This document shows positions 38,327 through 46,722 of a stretch of DNA of 64,000 nucleotides, piece after piece. The translations under genes were made by a program, and so were the position numbers. Numbering within the stretch: position 1 is the stretch's first letter; every line of letters starts with the position of its first letter. The notes below the pieces were generated by a model. The model did not search any database, was not told the origin of the DNA, and was given only the letters and a program-made list of their open reading frames with translations. This DNA comes from JAWBMQ01 sp038828875 (GTDB taxonomy: Archaea > Nanobdellota > Nanobdellia > Woesearchaeales > JAWBMQ01): positions 1-64,000 of the forward strand of contig JAWBMQ010000002.1 of the NCBI GenBank assembly GCA_038828875.1, read 5' to 3'.

Positions 38327-40402
38327 TCAATTTAACGGTAAACCGCTCCAAAATTTCCAATCTTCAGAAGGAATTAAGTAAAGGTTATGACCATATTCAC
38401 CAACTCTATACTTATGATAAACGTTATCCCAATTTACATCACTCCATGAAACTCCTGAATTTCCACGAACGTAAACTGCATTAGCAATATTTCTCCAAGC
38501 AGCAAACAATTGTTCATTAGGATCACTCCAACCTTCAGAATTGATAGGTCCTTTATAGCCAGATTCTACTAATTTCTTAACAATTTCTTTCAAAGGTAAT
38601 TCTCCTTCACCAGGTGGAAGTTGAGAATGACCGCCAAGAGAATCGACTAAATGCACATTTCCAATAACTTTTTCATCAATCAGTTTTTGAACTTTTTCCT
38701 TGAACCATTCTAAGAAAAGTTCGTCTTTTTTATCAGGATTATTAGCTTTAAAATAATTTTTCCATAAAGCCATATGTTCAGTATCTAATGTCATTTTAAT
38801 ATGTTTTTCAGCTAATTCTTTAGCTTTGTTAACATCTTTAACATAAAAAGGATTCTTAATTTTTTTTCCATTTTCTTCAATTTCAGGACTTGTTAACATT
38901 TCGACCATTTTTTTCCTTGCTTCTTTTATTAAATATAAAATTTCATCAGGATGAGTTCCAAATCCTCTTCCAGCTTCCCAATTTTCAGGAGCAATGTAAA
39001 TAGGTTTAGGTAAATTGTTTTTTTGAGTATATTCTAAAGCTTTTAATCCCATTTTAGCTAAAGTTTCTATACTTTTGTTAATTGCTACATCTTCTAAAGC
39101 CTTTATTCTTTCTTTTCTAGCTTCAATTTCTTTAAGCTGTTCTTCATAGCTTATCATTGCTTCGTATCTTCTTTTAGCTTCAACTTGTAAAGTTTGTATA
39201 TATTTTTCTACAGCATCAACTTTTTTAAGTTCATCTACAGGAACATTAAAGCCTGCAACGTGCAACATATCAACATGAGTTAATAAATATCTTTTCAAAG
39301 GTTCAGGTAATTCTTTATTATTTTGAATTATATCTTCTCTCTTTTTCAACTCTTCTTTGAATTGTTCTAATGCAATTATACTTTTCTTAATTTGCTCAAA
39401 TTCTTTCATCATTTCTATTTTTCTAGATTCTGCTTCTTTTTCTTGTTTTTCCATAGAAAGTAATACTAATGATAGATGAGGTTTATCATAAAGTTCATTT
39501 ACATCTTTAATTACTCCTTTATTTTTCATCTCAATTGCATTACTTGCTATTTTAGCAGCAATAGCTTTTAATTTTTCATCCTTTATTTTTTCAATTTCTT
39601 TCAATTCTTTGCAATTTTTCAACAATTCGCCTGCCTTTTTAAAATCTTCAAAAGATGCTAAATCTACTTTAATATTTCCATTTTCCCAAGGTTGCTTAAA
39701 TCTTATTTCGTTTCCTTTAATTTCAAAACTTTCCAAAGCAATAGGAATTGTAGTTTTTTCAGAAATTCCGCTAATTTCACCTTTTTCAACATCTACAACG
39801 TAATAAGGTTTTTCGCTTGTAACTACAAAACTTCCGTATTTTTTTTCTTCTTCTTCATAAACATTTTTCAAAGCACTTATTCTTGGTTGTCCTGGTACTT
39901 CAGCTACGTGAACAACAATAGCAACACCGTCACTTTTACTTTCTTGTTTTTTTGGCATAATGTCTGATGCAAATTTCATCACATGATCAACTTTATTCAT
40001 AAACAAATTAATTCTATCTTCACTTATTTTTCCTCTTTCAGGATCTATTCCAGAAAGTCCTTCTACATAAGTAGGAACATGAACGCTATTAACTTCAACT
40101 CCAGTAGCAAATTGTAATTCTCTTAACTCCTGCCTTTTTAAATTTCCATATCCTTCTACTCCATAACCCATTGCTTGTTCATTTGTAGCTAATTCAACTT
40201 TAGTTGTACCTTTTCTAGAAGCTTGAGCTAATGTTTTTCTAAAATCTCCTCCAGCATTGGGTCCTTCTGTAATGGTCATACCTATTCTACCTGTGCTTAT
40301 TATTGGTTGCTCAAGTTTTTTATCTATGGCTAATTGAGCATTCTTTTGCTTATCCATTAATTCCTTAAATTCTTTTTCCCATTCAGGTACATAGTAGCTC
40401 AT
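38327..40402 (-). CDS. Xylose-isomerase-like TIM-barrel protein with long helical insert
   Basis: This is a 691-residue soluble protein. The C-terminal part carries metal-site-like motifs of the sugar isomerase/AP endonuclease 2 TIM barrel: APENWEAG (E473, E476), MTLDTEH (D540, E542, H543), NVHLVDSLGGH (H584, D587, H592) and INSEGW (E623). The N-terminal part has the first barrel strands (KVELATNE, VNSVHVPTY, VAIVVHVAEVPG). Between them, residues ~180-450 hold a small beta segment and a long charged coiled-coil insert that is unusual for the family, whose members are often near 280 residues. The substrate is unknown; a sugar-phosphate or nucleic-acid role are both possible. It has its own TATA box (minus strand, about 40420-40436). 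Confidence 0.7.
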   Translation of the reverse strand: MSYYVPEWEKEFKELMDKQKNAQLAIDKKLEQPIISTGRIGMTITEGPNAGGDFRKTLAQASRKGTTKVELATNEQAMGYGVEGYGNLKRQELRELQFATGVEVNSVHVPTYVEGLSGIDPERGKISEDRINLFMNKVDHVMKFASDIMPKKQESKSDGVAIVVHVAEVPGQPRISALKNVYEEEEKKYGSFVVTSEKPYYVVDVEKGEISGISEKTTIPIALESFEIKGNEIRFKQPWENGNIKVDLASFEDFKKAGELLKNCKELKEIEKIKDEKLKAIAAKIASNAIEMKNKGVIKDVNELYDKPHLSLVLLSMEKQEKEAESRKIEMMKEFEQIKKSIIALEQFKEELKKREDIIQNNKELPEPLKRYLLTHVDMLHVAGFNVPVDELKKVDAVEKYIQTLQVEAKRRYEAMISYEEQLKEIEARKERIKALEDVAINKSIETLAKMGLKALEYTQKNNLPKPIYIAPENWEAGRGFGTHPDEILYLIKEARKKMVEMLTSPEIEENGKKIKNPFYVKDVNKAKELAEKHIKMTLDTEHMALWKNYFKANNPDKKDELFLEWFKEKVQKLIDEKVIGNVHLVDSLGGHSQLPPGEGELPLKEIVKKLVESGYKGPINSEGWSDPNEQLFAAWRNIANAVYVRGNSGVSWSDVNWDNVYHKYRVGEYGHNLYLIPSEDWKFWSGLPLN

Positions 40403-40453
40403 ATTCTCTTTTTAGTATTTTATAATATATAAATATGTTTTTTCAATTCATAA

Positions 40454-40466
40454 CTTTTATAAATTT
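40454..40466 (+). promoter_or_regulatory. TATA box of the 40.5-kb orphan/radical SAM pair
   Basis: CTTTTATAAATTT is centred about 27 bases before the ATG at 40487 with no ribosome site between. It predicts a leaderless transcript covering 40487 to 42247. Confidence 0.6.
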
Positions 40467-40486
40467 TGACTACTTTCAAGTAGAAA

Positions 40487-41362
40487 ATGCCACGATCTGA
40501 TAATTTTTGGGAATTTTTTGATGGATTTTTTAATGAGAATAATTCTTATAGAAATAATTACTATAATGACTTTCTGAGGACAAATCAAAAATATTATGAA
40601 AATATAATCTTGGATTATTTAGTATTAGAGCCAGAACTGCTTCATTCTGAATTTAAAGCGTATCAGATGCAGGATTTACTTATGTTACTAAATCTAGAAA
40701 ATAGGGTCTCGTTGATAAAAAATATAAATTCTTCTTATTCAAGAATAAAGGAAATTTCAACAAAGAAAGAAATGAATTATTATCCAATTGATGTTTTTGA
40801 AAAATTTACAAGATTATATAATGCATATTCTCAGTTAAAAGAATACAAAAATCAATTAGATTCAAATCTTAGACAATTAATTTCCTATGTAAACATTCCT
40901 TCTTACTACGACGTAGATTTTGATGATTTGTTTGTTTTTCTTGAAACAAATTCAAGGTATTATAATAAAATGAATGAATTATATGAAGGCTATAGCAATT
41001 TAAAAAATCAATTAGAAAAATGGGTTAATGCTTATGAACTTTTGATGGAAAAAAATCTTTTAAAAGAGTTTATAGAATTAGGAAAACAATGGAAAGAAGA
41101 GGTTAAAAAAAGAAACATTCCTGAATCATCTTATAATGATCAAGCACTTTTAAAGGAATTTAAAGATATGCATGCTAATTTAGAAAGAAGTTATACTAAT
41201 TTGAAGAATATAGAGGTAAGAGAAAGATATTCTAAGATATATGCTGCTGTCAAAGATGTAATCAATTCAAATATGTTTCCTGTAGAGGTTTTATTTATGT
41301 TAAAGAATCAACTTATGAGGAAGAAGTTGCAGAGAAAAGAATATCAAGATTATAGAGATTAG
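40487..41362 (+). CDS. Helical protein of unknown function
   Basis: This 291-residue soluble protein is rich in K, E, N, Y and L with no signal peptide. It is predicted almost wholly helical, with coiled-coil-like stretches (about residues 60-140 and 150-230). The style matches the array at 51.7-62.5 kb, and the early MQDLLMLLNLENRVSLIKN segment recalls VKDILSLMNDFIKDYNYIKN in the 51671 protein. It shares its transcript with the radical SAM gene, starting 3 bases after this stop. I recognise no family. Confidence 0.65.
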   Translation: MPRSDNFWEFFDGFFNENNSYRNNYYNDFLRTNQKYYENIILDYLVLEPELLHSEFKAYQMQDLLMLLNLENRVSLIKNINSSYSRIKEISTKKEMNYYPIDVFEKFTRLYNAYSQLKEYKNQLDSNLRQLISYVNIPSYYDVDFDDLFVFLETNSRYYNKMNELYEGYSNLKNQLEKWVNAYELLMEKNLLKEFIELGKQWKEEVKKRNIPESSYNDQALLKEFKDMHANLERSYTNLKNIEVRERYSKIYAAVKDVINSNMFPVEVLFMLKNQLMRKKLQRKEYQDYRD

Positions 41363-41365
41363 AAA

Positions 41366-42247
41366 ATGAATCTTTATGGTTTACTTGAAAATTGTGCATT
41401 GTGTCCAAGAAATTGCAAAGTGAATCGAAAAGAAGAAACAGGTTATTGTAAAATAGGTTATACCCCTAAAATAAGTTCAATTTATATTTCTGCTTCAGAA
41501 GAACCTGTTCTATGTAATGAAATAGGTTCAGGTTTAATATATTTTTCAGGATGTCCTATGGATTGTATTTATTGTCATATGTCTGGATTTTCTAGAACCG
41601 GAAAAGGAAAAGAAATTACATTGGATGATCTTGTTGATTCAATGTTAAGAATTCAAGAAAAAGGAGCTAAAACACTAATGTTATTATCCGCAACCCAACA
41701 TTTACCTTGGGTTCTTGAAGCTATAGATTTGGCAAAATCAAAAGGATTTTCATTACCAATAGTTTATAAAACATCAGGATATGAAAAAATAGATGTTTTA
41801 AAGATGATGAAAAATTACATTGATATTTATTTACCTGATTTAAGATATTCTTCAAATGAAATAGGAGAAAAATATTCTCATGTGTCTAACTATTGGGATG
41901 TAGCAAGAGATGCAATAACTGAAATGTATAACCAAGTAGGTCCTTTTGATGAAAATAAGATGAAAGGATTGATCATAAGACTTTTACTTTTACCTTATGA
42001 TTTGAATGGTACAGAACATGCATTTAAATTTGTTAAATCATTAAACGAAAAAATTCCAGTTTCAATAATGACTCAATACACACCATTATTTGAAGCAAGA
42101 CGTGATGAATATCTTTCAAGGCCTCTTAATACCGAAGAAATTTTCAATGTAATTGTTTTAGCTGCAAGATATAATATTAATGGATGGATTCAGGGTGAAA
42201 AATTAAGTTTTGAAGAAGCAAGAAAAAGAATAATCCCTATTAAATAA
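41366..42247 (+). CDS. Radical SAM protein, PflX-like (COG1313 type)
   Basis: This is a 293-residue protein. The radical SAM cluster motif is C63-P-M-D-C67-I-Y-C70 (C-x3-C-x2-C) in the context YFSGC...CH. An N-terminal set of cysteines (C10, C13, C17, C28) precedes it, as in PflX-type 'C-x-x-C-P-R-x-C' proteins related to pyruvate formate-lyase activating enzyme. The segment SASEEPVLCNEIGSG corresponds to the usual 'EEPxISGxxGSG'. PflX proteins are thought to make a glycyl or other radical on a partner, but the partner is generally not known. No formate-lyase gene is in the window. Confidence 0.82.
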   Translation: MNLYGLLENCALCPRNCKVNRKEETGYCKIGYTPKISSIYISASEEPVLCNEIGSGLIYFSGCPMDCIYCHMSGFSRTGKGKEITLDDLVDSMLRIQEKGAKTLMLLSATQHLPWVLEAIDLAKSKGFSLPIVYKTSGYEKIDVLKMMKNYIDIYLPDLRYSSNEIGEKYSHVSNYWDVARDAITEMYNQVGPFDENKMKGLIIRLLLLPYDLNGTEHAFKFVKSLNEKIPVSIMTQYTPLFEARRDEYLSRPLNTEEIFNVIVLAARYNINGWIQGEKLSFEEARKRIIPIK

Positions 42248-42296
42248 AGATTATTGTTTTGATTGTTGTTTTTTTAAGGATTTCAAATTCAAAGGA

Positions 42297-42310
42297 AAAA
42301 AATATATATT
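42297..42310 (+). promoter_or_regulatory. TATA-like box for the 42.3-kb gene
   Basis: The AAAAAATATATATT stretch lies about 43 bases before the ATG at 42347. The leader would include AAAGGTGAT, a good ribosome site. Confidence 0.45.
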
Positions 42311-42346
42311 AGTTTTAATTACTTAAATGTAGTTAAAGGTGATACT

Positions 42347-43135
42347 ATGAGTACATACCTAGCTAAAGAATGGCATGAATTGCAAAAATTGGTAATGTAT
42401 TTATTGAATCAAGGTGTTGATTTTAGTGATGAAGAACAGATGAAAAGATTAGGTGAAGTGCGCGAAAGTATATTAGAAATGAGTTTTCGTAATTTAAGAC
42501 AAAATGATCTCGAAGAATTAAGAGATATTATAAATTATGTGAAAAACGGAAGCAGAGAATATAATCAAAAAAATAATTTTTATTATAATGATAGTAGAGA
42601 CAGTGAGAATGTTTCGAAACAGTTAAGAAAAGAATATATGAGTCATTTTAATGAAAATTCATCAGTAAAAAATATTGATGATTTATTCATGAGTTTTTTA
42701 ACATGTGAAAGTGGAAGAGCTAGTAGTAAAGATAATTATAAGCAAGAATATAATCCAAATTACTCAAGATCTGATTCTTATGAAAGGAGATATGATAATC
42801 TAAAAAATAATTATAATTCAAATACTAATAATAACTTTTCAAAGAATCAATCAAATTTAGATTCACTTTTGGAGGAGTTGCTTTCTCAAGTTCAGAAAGA
42901 GTATAGAGGTAATAAATCTGTTGATAATAAAAAATCAGACGACAAATATTTAGAACAAAATAAAAATCAAAAAGCATTAGATGCTTCAGAAAAACCAGAA
43001 CCACTAGAATTCTATTGGCCATCTAAGAAGAAGGAAAATAAAGATGATCAGTACATGGACTCTTACACTAGAAGAAAAAAAGAAGAAGAGAAAAGGTACC
43101 GTATATTTGATGACGATGAAAATCCGTTCTTTTAA
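42347..43135 (+). CDS. Asn/Ser/Lys-rich protein of unknown function
   Basis: This 262-residue protein has a helical N-terminal part of about 70 residues (LAKEWHELQKLVMYLL...). A long polar, low-complexity middle follows, full of N, S, Y and K (for example NNYNSNTNNNFSKNQSN), probably disordered. The charged C-terminus ends in DDDENPFF. No signal or membrane helix. GGTGA ribosome site. Disordered, sticky linkers of this kind can drive assembly or condensation, but nothing here shows the actual function. Confidence 0.65.
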   Translation: MSTYLAKEWHELQKLVMYLLNQGVDFSDEEQMKRLGEVRESILEMSFRNLRQNDLEELRDIINYVKNGSREYNQKNNFYYNDSRDSENVSKQLRKEYMSHFNENSSVKNIDDLFMSFLTCESGRASSKDNYKQEYNPNYSRSDSYERRYDNLKNNYNSNTNNNFSKNQSNLDSLLEELLSQVQKEYRGNKSVDNKKSDDKYLEQNKNQKALDASEKPEPLEFYWPSKKKENKDDQYMDSYTRRKKEEEKRYRIFDDDENPFF

Positions 43136-43138
43136 TTA

Positions 43139-43200
43139 TAAGTAGATTGTTTTTTCTTAATTGTTTTCTTTTTCTTTCTTTCTTTCTTTCTTTCTTTGTT
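43139..43200 (+). terminator. T-rich terminator region with TTTC microsatellite
   Basis: Several T runs follow the stop of the 42.3-kb gene. Within them, 43171-43197 is six perfect TTTC units plus TTT. The T tracts fit an archaeal terminator; the tetranucleotide repeat is a likely slippage site. Confidence 0.5.
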
Positions 43201-43230
43201 TTTAGATTCTATGTAAATTTAAAGTTCAAA

Positions 43231-43242
43231 AAATTTATAAAT
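43231..43242 (+). promoter_or_regulatory. TATA box for the 43.3-kb gene pair
   Basis: AAATTTATAAAT lies about 51 bases before the ATG at 43288, so a leader of about 25 bases is expected, containing TTGAGGTGAA as ribosome site. Confidence 0.6.
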
Positions 43243-43287
43243 AAGTATTATTACTTTTAAATAGTAACAAAATATTGAGGTGAAAAA

Positions 43288-44061
43288 ATGCCAGACTCTT
43301 TAGAAGAAAAGATAAAAAATTTTTCTAATTTAGTTAAATTAGTTGCAATCGATCAGGTGAATTTTGAATTATCATCAAAATTTATGAATGTAATAAATGA
43401 TATCATTCATAATCATCCAAAAGGATATTATTATTTAACTTCAAAATACGGTTCTGTTGAAGAGGCAAAAAGATATAGTGGAATTACTGGAATTGATTTT
43501 AGAATTTCAACATGGTATTATGATATTAGAAGAACTACAAGAGAAGCAGATCCCTATTTAGATTTTCTTTTAAGGGAAGTTTATGAGCCTTTTAAAAATA
43601 ACGAGGAAAGATATAATATTTATGATTTTTCAAGAAGACATTTAGATAATACAAGTTCATATGATGTACTTATGGAAGATTTATCAGCGATTTGGTATTG
43701 TTTTCCCCAGATGTATGTTGCAGGAAGAGAACTTGTTAATATGTTTATTAATCAAATGAAAAATATTAGTTCATCCAGAAGACAGCTAGAATTATTAGAC
43801 ACATTAATAGAGAAATATCGTGATTCTTTTCGCCTATTTCAAGAAAGTGCAAAGGAATTAGTTAGAGATTATCAAAACAGTGGTTCTGAACAATTTAAAA
43901 TCTTGATGAAAAATGTAGGTTCAAGATATCAGTTGTTAAAAGATGCAGAAACAAGATTTAGAGAAAAATTGGCAGATTACTTAATGAATGAATATCTCCC
44001 AAGTAATTATGGATATAGAATTGATGGAAGAAGAATACCTCAGCCATGGGATATCTTTTAG
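43288..44061 (+). CDS. Helical protein of unknown function
   Basis: This 257-residue soluble protein is mostly helical, with charged and aromatic residues and no cysteine motif or signal. A central region near residues 55-90 is less repetitive (SVEEAKRYSGITGIDFRIS, then STWYYDIRRTTREAD) and may be a folded core. The last quarter is coiled-coil-like. GAGGTGA ribosome site. It is followed by the 44.1-kb gene 16 bases later in the same unit. Not recognised. Confidence 0.65.
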   Translation: MPDSLEEKIKNFSNLVKLVAIDQVNFELSSKFMNVINDIIHNHPKGYYYLTSKYGSVEEAKRYSGITGIDFRISTWYYDIRRTTREADPYLDFLLREVYEPFKNNEERYNIYDFSRRHLDNTSSYDVLMEDLSAIWYCFPQMYVAGRELVNMFINQMKNISSSRRQLELLDTLIEKYRDSFRLFQESAKELVRDYQNSGSEQFKILMKNVGSRYQLLKDAETRFREKLADYLMNEYLPSNYGYRIDGRRIPQPWDIF

Positions 44062-44077
44062 TTAGGGGTGAAAAGTT

Positions 44078-44734
44078 ATGTCAGAAACAATACAAAAAAT
44101 TGAAGATCATGAAAATAATGAAAAATCACATTTTATGGAATATAGAAAATATTATTCTATGTTAGAATCAATGGTCGAAAATCAGTTGATAGTGAGTGGT
44201 TGGGATTTTGAGAAAGTGAAGAAGCATATAAATTTTTTATCTCCTTATGATTTATCAGATAGAGTGACAAAAAAATTAGAAGAGTATCATAATTTTGCAT
44301 CAACTGATGTGCTAGACCGGCTAAAAAATATTTTTAAGGAAGTCTATGCCAATAATCCTTCAGTACCGTATTCAATACTTTCTTCTTTAAAAAAAGGGTT
44401 TGATGCAAGTTATGAAAATTTAGATAGATTAAGAAAGAAAAATTTAAAAATCATTTCTTCTACAGAAGCTATTTCTGTAGAAGACTATTATCGAGAGCTT
44501 CATAATTTAAAAGATTTTTTAGAGTTAGGCATGATTTTCGATATGTTAAATAAATTATTTAGTAAATTATATTCTTTTAATCAAGGTAAAGATACTATTG
44601 AGCAAGATTTTTTTGATGAGTTATTCTTTTTGAATTTAAAAGTTAAGAATTATATGAGAAACAATGCAAATAATGGTTGTCAAAATTGTAACAAAGATGC
44701 AGATTTATTAACAGATTTATATATTAAACTTTAA
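44078..44734 (+). CDS. Helical protein, GWD-motif group
   Basis: This 218-residue protein resembles the product at 59525-60073. Near residue 36 it has VSGWDFEKVKKHINFLSPYDLS, which lines up with VSLGWDKQFVDEHIQEL and YSLS of that protein. A later FDASYENLDRLRKKN corresponds to FDETYDKLIEFRNKK. So the two are distant paralogues 15 kb apart. The C-terminus has C-Q-N-C, perhaps a metal or disulfide pair. GGGGTGA ribosome site. Function unknown. Confidence 0.68.
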   Translation: MSETIQKIEDHENNEKSHFMEYRKYYSMLESMVENQLIVSGWDFEKVKKHINFLSPYDLSDRVTKKLEEYHNFASTDVLDRLKNIFKEVYANNPSVPYSILSSLKKGFDASYENLDRLRKKNLKIISSTEAISVEDYYRELHNLKDFLELGMIFDMLNKLFSKLYSFNQGKDTIEQDFFDELFFLNLKVKNYMRNNANNGCQNCNKDADLLTDLYIKL

Positions 44735-44738
44735 TCTT

Positions 44739-45116
44739 TTACCTTTTATTCTTTATTAGAAAAATTCTAGCAACAATAGGATTGTAATGAGTAAAATTTC
44801 CGGAAATAAAAAGATTATAAATTAGTTCAGCATTCTCATTAACAAATTCTAACTTTAAGCCAGAAACATAAACCTTACATCTTAAATTGAGCTTTTCATA
44901 ATATTTAGTACATATTTCAGAAGCATAGGTTAAATTTCTTTCAATGACCGCATTTCTAAAATCCTCATCTTCTAATAGTTTTTCAATATGAATTTTTTGA
45001 TCTAATCTATTAGCTTTGAAAAAAAGAAAAACCCCTAGCAAAATTATGCTAACTAGTAAAATGCCACCAATCGTTGCTTCTAAAGTTTTAATAAAACTTT
45101 TTTTCATTCTTTCCAC
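44739..45116 (-). CDS. Small membrane-anchored prepilin-like protein
   Basis: This 125-residue protein has KKSFIKTLEATIGGILLVS and a continuing hydrophobic helix. This is the pattern of an archaeal class III signal: K-K-S, then a glutamate within the first six residues of the hydrophobic part. The short ectodomain has two cysteines. The ATG at 45107 (residue 4), with GGAAAG before it, is an alternative start. The gene overlaps the preceding minus-strand gene by 13 bases and ends the little operon 46643 to 44739. Confidence 0.7.
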   Translation of the reverse strand: MERMKKSFIKTLEATIGGILLVSIILLGVFLFFKANRLDQKIHIEKLLEDEDFRNAVIERNLTYASEICTKYYEKLNLRCKVYVSGLKLEFVNENAELIYNLFISGNFTHYNPIVARIFLIKNKR

Positions 45117-46384
45117 TCTAAAAATGATAAATAAACTGGAACTATTGTAAAATTTTCCATATCCAATAACATTTTCTCAACAAATGTTTCTACTTTAACA
45201 TCACTTAAAGTTTCTTTACCGAAAGTATAAATGTATTTTCCATTTTCATCAGTAACAATAATGTCTCTAAATTGTAAATCAATTCCTAAATCAGGTTTTA
45301 ATTTGAAATATTGATCGATTTTTCTTTGACTGAGAACAGTTTTCTTAATAGGCATTCCTTCTTTAATAGAATATTGATAAGTATCTAAATTAAAATCGTA
45401 GTTCGATTCTTTTATATTAAATGTGATTCTGTCATGATTGCTTATTCTTTTTTTAATATTTAAAGTTAGATTTTCATAATCATAGCAAATAGTAATATTC
45501 ATAAACGAAGGAGATGCAATTATAAATGAATATTCTTTATTAAGAAAATTAAAATAAAAGACAACGTATTTAGTTTCATCATCGAAACAGATAGTTTCGT
45601 TTAAATCGTATGCTCTTTCATAGTTTATTAAATATTTAAGAAATCTTGCAGTAGTTACTCTTGAAAAATTTAGAAGGTTAATGTTTAATTCTACATCAGA
45701 ATAAGGTATAGGTTGCAAAAGATAAAAATCAATGAACATTTTAGAATTTAGATTTTTTAAACTGGATTTTATTCTTAATAAAGGATTTTCAGCATAAAAT
45801 TCATAAAATAATTTATAATCTTTAGATGATTCATTTTGTATAATAAAAGCACCTTTGTCTTGTTTATATTGTATGTATTTTATCAATTGAAGATCATAAA
45901 ATTTAATGTAATTCAATAAATTTCTTTCCAAACCATAAAGGATTCCTGCTTTTGGAATTCTGCAAGTGTCAATGAGGCAAGAAAATTCAAGAGGAATAAT
46001 ATTACTTCTATTTTCGAAATCACTGTCAAAATAAGTAATTTCTATACTATCTCGGTCTTTAATCTCTTTTAGTATATATAATTTGTAATTATCAACCACA
46101 TATGGTTCTTTAACGTCAAATGATTTATTTTTTAGAGCTATTTCAATAATATCATAACCTAAATTTTCTTGAGAAGAGATAAAATAGTATTCTTTTTGAA
46201 TTTCAGTTTTAAAATGGTTGTAAAATTTTTCTATGAATTCTGAATTTATTGTTAACATAAACGTGTTTTTGTAAAAATAATTTATGAAAGTGATCCCTAA
46301 AAATATAAATAGTAAAAATACAAGCAATGCGAAAATTTCATCAATATGTTCTGTTTGGGACTTTTTATTAAATCTCATTTTCAT
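45104..46384 (-). CDS. Membrane-anchored protein with K-K-S-Q signature
   Basis: This is a 426-residue protein. RFNKKSQTEHIDEIFALLVFL matches the prepilin-like signature of the 7.9-36.9 kb cluster closely (compare NKKSQTTEELTLWIV at 27925). One membrane helix is followed by a ~380-residue beta-rich ectodomain with only a few cysteines and repeated short strands. It is transcribed together with the small prepilin-like gene after it. No family recognised. It may be a satellite part of the same envelope system. Confidence 0.72.
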   Translation of the reverse strand: MKMRFNKKSQTEHIDEIFALLVFLLFIFLGITFINYFYKNTFMLTINSEFIEKFYNHFKTEIQKEYYFISSQENLGYDIIEIALKNKSFDVKEPYVVDNYKLYILKEIKDRDSIEITYFDSDFENRSNIIPLEFSCLIDTCRIPKAGILYGLERNLLNYIKFYDLQLIKYIQYKQDKGAFIIQNESSKDYKLFYEFYAENPLLRIKSSLKNLNSKMFIDFYLLQPIPYSDVELNINLLNFSRVTTARFLKYLINYERAYDLNETICFDDETKYVVFYFNFLNKEYSFIIASPSFMNITICYDYENLTLNIKKRISNHDRITFNIKESNYDFNLDTYQYSIKEGMPIKKTVLSQRKIDQYFKLKPDLGIDLQFRDIIVTDENGKYIYTFGKETLSDVKVETFVEKMLLDMENFTIVPVYLSFLEWKE

Positions 46385-46643
46385 TTTCTTTTTTGTTTTC
46401 AGTGTTGTAAAATTTCAATTGCTTTTTCAACTCTATGTTTTCATTCGTTATTCTTTGAAGCATTAAAAACAATTGCTTATTTTCTTTTCTTAATCGGGCT
46501 ATTTGTTTATCCTTGTGTTTGATTATTTCGATAATTTCCCTTTTGTTTTTCTTACTTGATTTTTTTAAATTCATAAAATAAATAATTAAATTTTCGTAAA
46601 ACTCAAAATACTTTTCAAAAATTTTTATAAATATTTTTAACAT
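46368..46643 (-). CDS. Small coiled-coil protein
   Basis: This 91-residue protein has a hydrophobic/aromatic N-terminal stretch (about residues 1-24). A basic segment (KKSSKKNKR) and a strong leucine-heptad coiled coil follow (IARLRKENKQLFLMLQRITN and on). It overlaps the start of the next minus-strand gene by 17 bases. It could be an assembly or cytoplasmic partner of that membrane protein. A start at residue 24 (46574) is possible. Low information content keeps the confidence moderate. Confidence 0.5.
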   Translation of the reverse strand: MLKIFIKIFEKYFEFYENLIIYFMNLKKSSKKNKREIIEIIKHKDKQIARLRKENKQLFLMLQRITNENIELKKQLKFYNTENKKENENEI

Positions 46644-46686
46644 CTTTGATTTTTTAGTATTCTTAAATTATAAAAGTTACTAACAT

Positions 46687-46702
46687 AAAATTTTTAAATT
46701 AA
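46687..46702 (+). promoter_or_regulatory. TATA-like box of the aldo/keto reductase gene
   Basis: AAAATTTTTAAATTAA is centred about 28 bases before the ATG at 46723 and no ribosome site follows, giving a probable leaderless transcript. Confidence 0.5.
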
Positions 46703-46722
46703 GTGTTTGTTTTTAAAATCTA

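Noticed and set aside
39609..39967. Plus-strand frames inside the xylose-isomerase-like gene
   Set aside because: They have phenylalanine/serine-rich low-complexity translations typical of the complement of a K/E-rich gene, and no ribosome site.
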